From NCBI GenBank assembly GCA_012036325.1, contig JAAUPC010000005.1, positions 1-26,498 of the forward strand: 26,498 nucleotides of DNA, written 5' to 3'. The position numbers and the translations under genes were made by a program. The stretch is from Paracoccaceae bacterium (lineage in GTDB: Bacteria; Pseudomonadota; Alphaproteobacteria; Rhodobacterales; Rhodobacteraceae). The notes below the pieces were generated by a model that was not told where the DNA came from, searched no databases, and saw only the letters and a program-made list of their open reading frames with translations. Positions 23,972 through 26,498 of the stretch are shown here, one piece after another (the stretch's first letter is position 1; each line of letters opens with the position of its first letter).

Positions 23972-24849
23972 TCGTCCGGCTCCGGCTCCACCCAGGTGCC
24001 ATCGGCTTTGGCCTCGGCCTCACGCCGCTTTTCGATGCGGCGGATCAGGAAGATCGACACTTCGTAGAGGGGGTATACCGCGAAGAACAGGATCAGCTGG
24101 CTCATCACATCGGGCGGGGTCACCAGGGCGGCGACGATCAGGATGATGACGATGGCATATTTGCGCATCCCCGCCAGCCCGGCTGAGGTAGCCAGGCCCG
24201 CCTTGCCCATCAGCGTCAAGAGGACCGGCAACTGGAAGCACAGACCGAACGCCAAGATCAGCTTCAGGCTTATATCCAGCGTTTCATTGACCTTGCCCTG
24301 GAACACGATGTCGATGCCGCTATCGGCGACCGGCACCGCAGGATCGACCACCGCCACATCCGACAGGCTGGGCACCAGCGCCGCAATCACCGAATAGGCA
24401 TCTGCAAAACCAAGAAAGAACGTCATTGCAATCGGCGTGACGACGTAATGCGCAAAGGCCGCCCCGATGAAAAACAGGATCGGCGAGGCGAGGAGGAACG
24501 GCAGGAACGCGTTCTTTTCGCTGCGATAAAGCCCCGGCGCGACGAACCGCCACAGCTGATAAGCGATCACCGGAAAGCTGACCATCAGCCCCGCCACGAC
24601 CGATATCTGGACCAGGGTAAAGAAGTATTCCTGTGGCGCGGTGTATTGCATCACCGGGTTCGGATCGCCCAGGGATCGCATCGCCTCTTCAATCGGGGCG
24701 AGGAGGAAATCAAGGATCGGCTCCGCCACGATGAAGCACAGGATCATCGCGATCAGGAAGGCGGTGACCGACCAGATGAGCCGGTTGCGCAGTTCCGCCA
24801 GATGCTCCACCAGCGGGGCGGCGCTGTCGTCGATGTGATCCGCGCTCAT
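23968..24849 (-). CDS. tatC: Sec-independent protein translocase subunit TatC
   Basis: This is a 293-aa inner-membrane protein with six hydrophobic segments. With TatB it forms the receptor for twin-arginine signal peptides of folded proteins. The cytoplasmic N-terminus reads DDSAAPLVEHLAELRNRLIW, the strongly conserved HLxELRxRL motif with the Glu that contacts the twin-arginine pair. YTAPQEYFFTLVQISVVAGL and FPVIAYQLWRFVAPGLYRSE are family hallmarks. It has a long charged C-terminal tail (RRIEKRREAEAKADGTW). An insertion between helices 3 and 4 (VPSLSDVAVVDPAVPVADSG) makes it longer than the 250-260 aa of E. coli. The start overlaps the tatB stop. Confidence 0.95.
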   Translation of the reverse strand: MSADHIDDSAAPLVEHLAELRNRLIWSVTAFLIAMILCFIVAEPILDFLLAPIEEAMRSLGDPNPVMQYTAPQEYFFTLVQISVVAGLMVSFPVIAYQLWRFVAPGLYRSEKNAFLPFLLASPILFFIGAAFAHYVVTPIAMTFFLGFADAYSVIAALVPSLSDVAVVDPAVPVADSGIDIVFQGKVNETLDISLKLILAFGLCFQLPVLLTLMGKAGLATSAGLAGMRKYAIVIILIVAALVTPPDVMSQLILFFAVYPLYEVSIFLIRRIEKRREAEAKADGTWVEPEPDE

Positions 24850-25451
24850 GCGGCGTCTCCTGGTTCAGCCTTTTTGCGCACCCGGCCGCCGTGTTTGACG
24901 GCGGGGGGTTCGGCCACCACGGCGGGAGGTTGCGGGGCGACGGTGACGGCAGCTTTGGGGGAGGCAGCTTTAGGGGCGGCAGCTTTAGCGGCGGTCTTCG
25001 CCTCGCGCAGCTGGGCGGTCTTTTCGGCCGAAGCAGCTTTTTTCGCGGTCACCTTTTCCGCCAGTTCCGCCGTGGCCGACCCCGGTGCTGCCACGATTGG
25101 TGCCGCGATGGGCATTGGCGGCATCGGCGGCGGGGTCAGCGGTGCAGTGGCCTTCGCGACCCCGGCGGCGGGCTTCATCGGATCCCATTTCTCGAACTTG
25201 TCGGCGGCATTGCGCACAGCGTCCAGCCCCATCGCCTTCGGGTTCGAGATCTTCTTCAGATCATCCGCCACGTCCTTGACGCCCGACTCTTTCGCCGCTT
25301 GTTCCATAGCGCGCGAAAACTCACGCCCCATAGAGCGGACCTTGGCCATGAAGCGGCCCAGTTCACGGAACATTCCGGGCAGGTCCTTGGGGCCGATGAA
25401 AATCAGCGCCACAATGCCCACGACCAGAAGTTCGGACCAGCTGAGATCCAT
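24846..25451 (-). CDS. tatB: Sec-independent protein translocase subunit TatB
   Basis: This is a 201-aa protein. Its N-terminal helix reads MDLSWSELLVVGIVALIFIG, followed by PKDLPGMFRELGRFMAKVRS, the TatB form with a Glu in the membrane segment and the GP hinge. An amphipathic helix with REFSRAMEQAAKES follows. Beyond about residue 95 the tail is very rich in Ala, Pro and Lys (PPPMPPMPIAAP, KTAAKAAAPKAASPKAA) and probably disordered, as in other alphaproteobacterial TatB. The start lies 31 bases after the tatA stop, and its stop overlaps tatC. The cell needs all three proteins to export folded cofactor enzymes. Confidence 0.95.
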   Translation of the reverse strand: MDLSWSELLVVGIVALIFIGPKDLPGMFRELGRFMAKVRSMGREFSRAMEQAAKESGVKDVADDLKKISNPKAMGLDAVRNAADKFEKWDPMKPAAGVAKATAPLTPPPMPPMPIAAPIVAAPGSATAELAEKVTAKKAASAEKTAQLREAKTAAKAAAPKAASPKAAVTVAPQPPAVVAEPPAVKHGGRVRKKAEPGDAA

Positions 25452-25482
25452 GCTGTGCGTCCCCCGAACGCGACCTGGCGGC

Positions 25483-25695
25483 TTAGACCTTGTCCTTCTC
25501 GGCCGAGGTCACGTCCTTGGCGGTGTCAGCTTTGGCGGCGTCGATTTCAGCGGTGCCATCGTTGACGCCCTTCTTGAAGGCGGTGATGCCCTTGCCGACC
25601 TCGCCCATCAGCGACGAAACCTTGCCCCGGCCAAAGAGGACCAGAAGCACGACCGCAATCAGAAGAAGGCCGGGCAGACCGATATTGTTGAACAT
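25483..25695 (-). CDS. tatA: Sec-independent protein translocase subunit TatA
   Basis: This is a 70-aa pore-forming Tat subunit. The membrane helix and hinge read MFNNIGLPGLLLIAVVLLVL and FGRGKVSSLMGEVGKGITAF, with the conserved FG and KxxxLxxxxGxxxxxFKKG pattern. A charged tail with DAAKADTAKDVTSAEKDKV follows. I chose the ATG at 25695 because a ribosome site GGAGAA stands 6 bases upstream and the longer frame has no meaning. It is first in the minus-strand tatABC-DUF815 operon. Its promoter should lie between it and the divergent HTH gene. Confidence 0.95.
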   Translation of the reverse strand: MFNNIGLPGLLLIAVVLLVLFGRGKVSSLMGEVGKGITAFKKGVNDGTAEIDAAKADTAKDVTSAEKDKV

Positions 25696-25790
25696 GGACG
25701 TTCTCCATTTCGCAGCCCCACAAGCGGGGCGGTTGCTTGCATTGCCCCCAGATACGACCTTGTGCCGCTGGTTTCCAAGGGAGAAGCGGG

Positions 25791-25820
25791 TTGCAAGGTG
25801 CATTCTACTGACAGTATTTT
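25791..25820 (+). promoter_or_regulatory. Possible promoter of the YafY-type regulator gene
   Basis: TTGCAA (25791-25796) and TATTTT (25815-25820) are spaced by 18 bases, each matching four of six positions of the sigma-70-type boxes. The -10 box falls in the centre of the CTGACA-N6-TGTCAG operator, as expected for an autorepressed gene. The match is weak and rests partly on that context. Confidence 0.35.
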
Positions 25821-25828
25821 GTCAGTAG
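25805..25828. promoter_or_regulatory. Operator palindrome before the YafY-type regulator
   Basis: CTACTGACA (25805-25813) and TGTCAGTAG (25820-25828) are perfect 9-bp arms with a six-base spacer, 30 bases before the regulator ATG. A second site with the same CTGACA-N6-TGTCAG core precedes the next gene. The adjacent HTH protein is the obvious binder. Confidence 0.75.
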
Positions 25829-25858
25829 GGCATCAGCGCCCGGTTCCGGAAAGGCCCG

Positions 25859-26212
25859 ATGAAACGCGACGCGCGGCTCTATGACATCGTCCAGGCCCTG
25901 CGCGATGGGCGGCTCCACACGGCCGCCGAACTGGCGCAAGCGATGGGGGTTTCGACCCGCACCATCTGGCGCGACATGGAGATGCTGGCCGCCACCGGCA
26001 TTCCGGTGACGGGCGAGCGGGGCTTGGGCTACATCCTCCGCTCCCCCCTGATGCTGCCACCCACGATGCTGACCCCGGAAGAGCTTGAGGCGCTGGTCGA
26101 AGGCTTGCGGCACGTCGGTCAGGACGGGAACCCCCGGGCCAGGGCGGCGCGAAGCCTGCTTTACAAAGTGGCGACCTTGCTGCCGCAGTCGGGGGTTGAG
26201 GCGGACGGCTGA
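25859..26212 (+). CDS. Short HTH (YafY/DeoR-type) transcriptional regulator without WYL domain
   Basis: This is a 117-aa protein. Residues 5-60 form a winged HTH_11 domain (LYDIVQALRDGRLHTAAELA, QAMGVSTRTIWRDMEMLAAT, GIPVTGERGLGYILR), the start of YafY-type regulators. The usual sequel MLPPTMLTPEELEALVEGLR is present, but the protein ends at about 117 where YafY relatives would go on with a WYL sensor domain of 100-150 residues. It may be a natural short form rather than a truncation, since the stop is clean. Two matching palindromes, one before this gene and one before the following gene, imply that it controls itself and its neighbour. The ligand is unknown. Confidence 0.8.
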   Translation: MKRDARLYDIVQALRDGRLHTAAELAQAMGVSTRTIWRDMEMLAATGIPVTGERGLGYILRSPLMLPPTMLTPEELEALVEGLRHVGQDGNPRARAARSLLYKVATLLPQSGVEADG

Positions 26213-26274
26213 TCCCCGAAGCCAAATTCCTTGAGGAAGGAAATTGGGTCCGTGACACCTGAGCGCAATCATTG

Positions 26275-26292
26275 CTGACAGGGTGTTGTCAG
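26275..26292. promoter_or_regulatory. Second operator of the YafY-type regulator
   Basis: CTGACA (26275-26280), spacer GGGTGT, TGTCAG (26287-26292): the same arms and spacing as the palindrome before the regulator gene, with a different spacer. It lies 45 bases before the ATG of the secreted protein gene. The shared core suggests coordinate control of both genes. Confidence 0.7.
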
Positions 26293-26337
26293 TTGGACCC
26301 TGCCAGAAGACCCGCATCGCAACCGATGGAGATGACG

Positions 26338-26498
26338 ATGCGCTTTATTCTGCCTGCCCTCAGCCTGATGATCTTGCTGTCCCCCACCGATGCCGCCCGC
26401 GGCGAAGGGGCGGCCGCGGAAGGCGCGGTGATGGAAATCGTCAGCTTCCGCTTGACCCCCGGCGCCACAGACGCGGCCTTTCTTGCCGCCGCGGCAGC
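26338..26498 (+). CDS. Secreted protein, N-terminus only (possible ABM-like domain)
   Basis: The gene runs past the window end; 53 codons are visible. A signal peptide MRFILPALSLMILLSPTDAA is followed by GEGAAAEGAVMEIVSFRLTP and then GATDAAFLAAAA. The MEIVSFRLTPGxxDAAFLAAA pattern resembles the first strand and helix of dimeric alpha/beta-barrel (antibiotic biosynthesis monooxygenase-like) proteins. I start at 26338 because GGAG is 6 bases upstream; ATGs at 26326 and 26332 are in frame but less well placed. The preceding palindrome matches that of the HTH regulator, so it is the likely target gene. The assignment is tentative because most of the gene is out of view. Confidence 0.55.
   Translation, partial: MRFILPALSLMILLSPTDAARGEGAAAEGAVMEIVSFRLTPGATDAAFLAAAA

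Noticed and set aside
24448..25884. A 478-codon open frame on the plus strand across tatC, tatB and tatA
   Set aside because: It covers three certain Tat genes in antisense and its composition (Ala/Gly/Ser runs) mirrors their Ala/Pro/Lys-rich tails.
1..26498. tRNA or rRNA genes, CRISPR arrays, insertion sequences or phage genes
   Set aside because: I looked on both strands and saw no cloverleaf-like sequence, regularly spaced repeats, transposase or integrase motif. The absence is by eye, not by a tool.

Overview
The window looks like high-GC chromosomal DNA of a Rhodobacteraceae-type alphaproteobacterium. The grounds are the gene content (iolR-C-D-E-B, surE-pcm-nlpD, tatA-B-C followed by a DUF815 ATPase, and a CodA-like deaminase after a sugar/nucleoside-type ABC permease), the protein flavour, and intergenic repeats typical of that group. 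Assignment is from recognition by eye, not from a search.

Region 1-1343 is not ordinary chromosome. It is a patchwork of fragments of about 50-330 bp from unrelated genes on alternating strands: a family 2 glycosyltransferase C-terminus, a eukaryotic 26S proteasome RPN2/PSMD1 segment, a RodA/FtsW C-terminal motif, an acyl-CoA synthetase segment, an ECF sigma N-terminus and a beta-helix segment. None is a complete gene. I read it as a chimeric contig end. Coherent sequence starts near 1343, inside an ABC permease that is followed directly by a cytosine deaminase-like amidohydrolase.

Region 3343-8596 holds the least conventional locus. A membrane Ser/Thr kinase with a PDZ-like C-terminal domain is followed by one or two tiny ORFs joined by ATGA overlaps. 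Then come two tandem paralogous secreted proteins, each a LysM domain fused to a family 3 solute-binding domain and each followed by a strong terminator. I infer an envelope-sensing module. This is the best candidate here for an undescribed system.

Region 8646-15136 is a myo-inositol catabolic operon: an RpiR-family regulator (iolR), iolC (kinase plus DUF2090), iolD, iolE and iolB. Two GGAA-N6-TTCC-like palindromes precede iolR and iolC and are the likely IolR operators. A 54-aa small protein with a strong ribosome site follows on the minus strand, then a polar amino-acid ABC transporter (permease, permease, binding protein, ATPase; all minus strand).

Region 19018-26498 holds surE-pcm-nlpD on the plus strand. 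A strong inverted repeat separates them from a convergent CorC/HlyC-type membrane CBS protein. Next come the minus-strand tatA-tatB-tatC-DUF815 ATPase operon, a short YafY-type HTH regulator, and the start of a secreted protein. Two matching CTGACA-N6-TGTCAG operators flank that regulator.

Four otherwise intact housekeeping or catabolic genes (iolR, iolD, iolE, surE) each carry one single-base indel at a short mononucleotide run. Together with the chimeric start, this suggests sequence or assembly error rather than gene decay.
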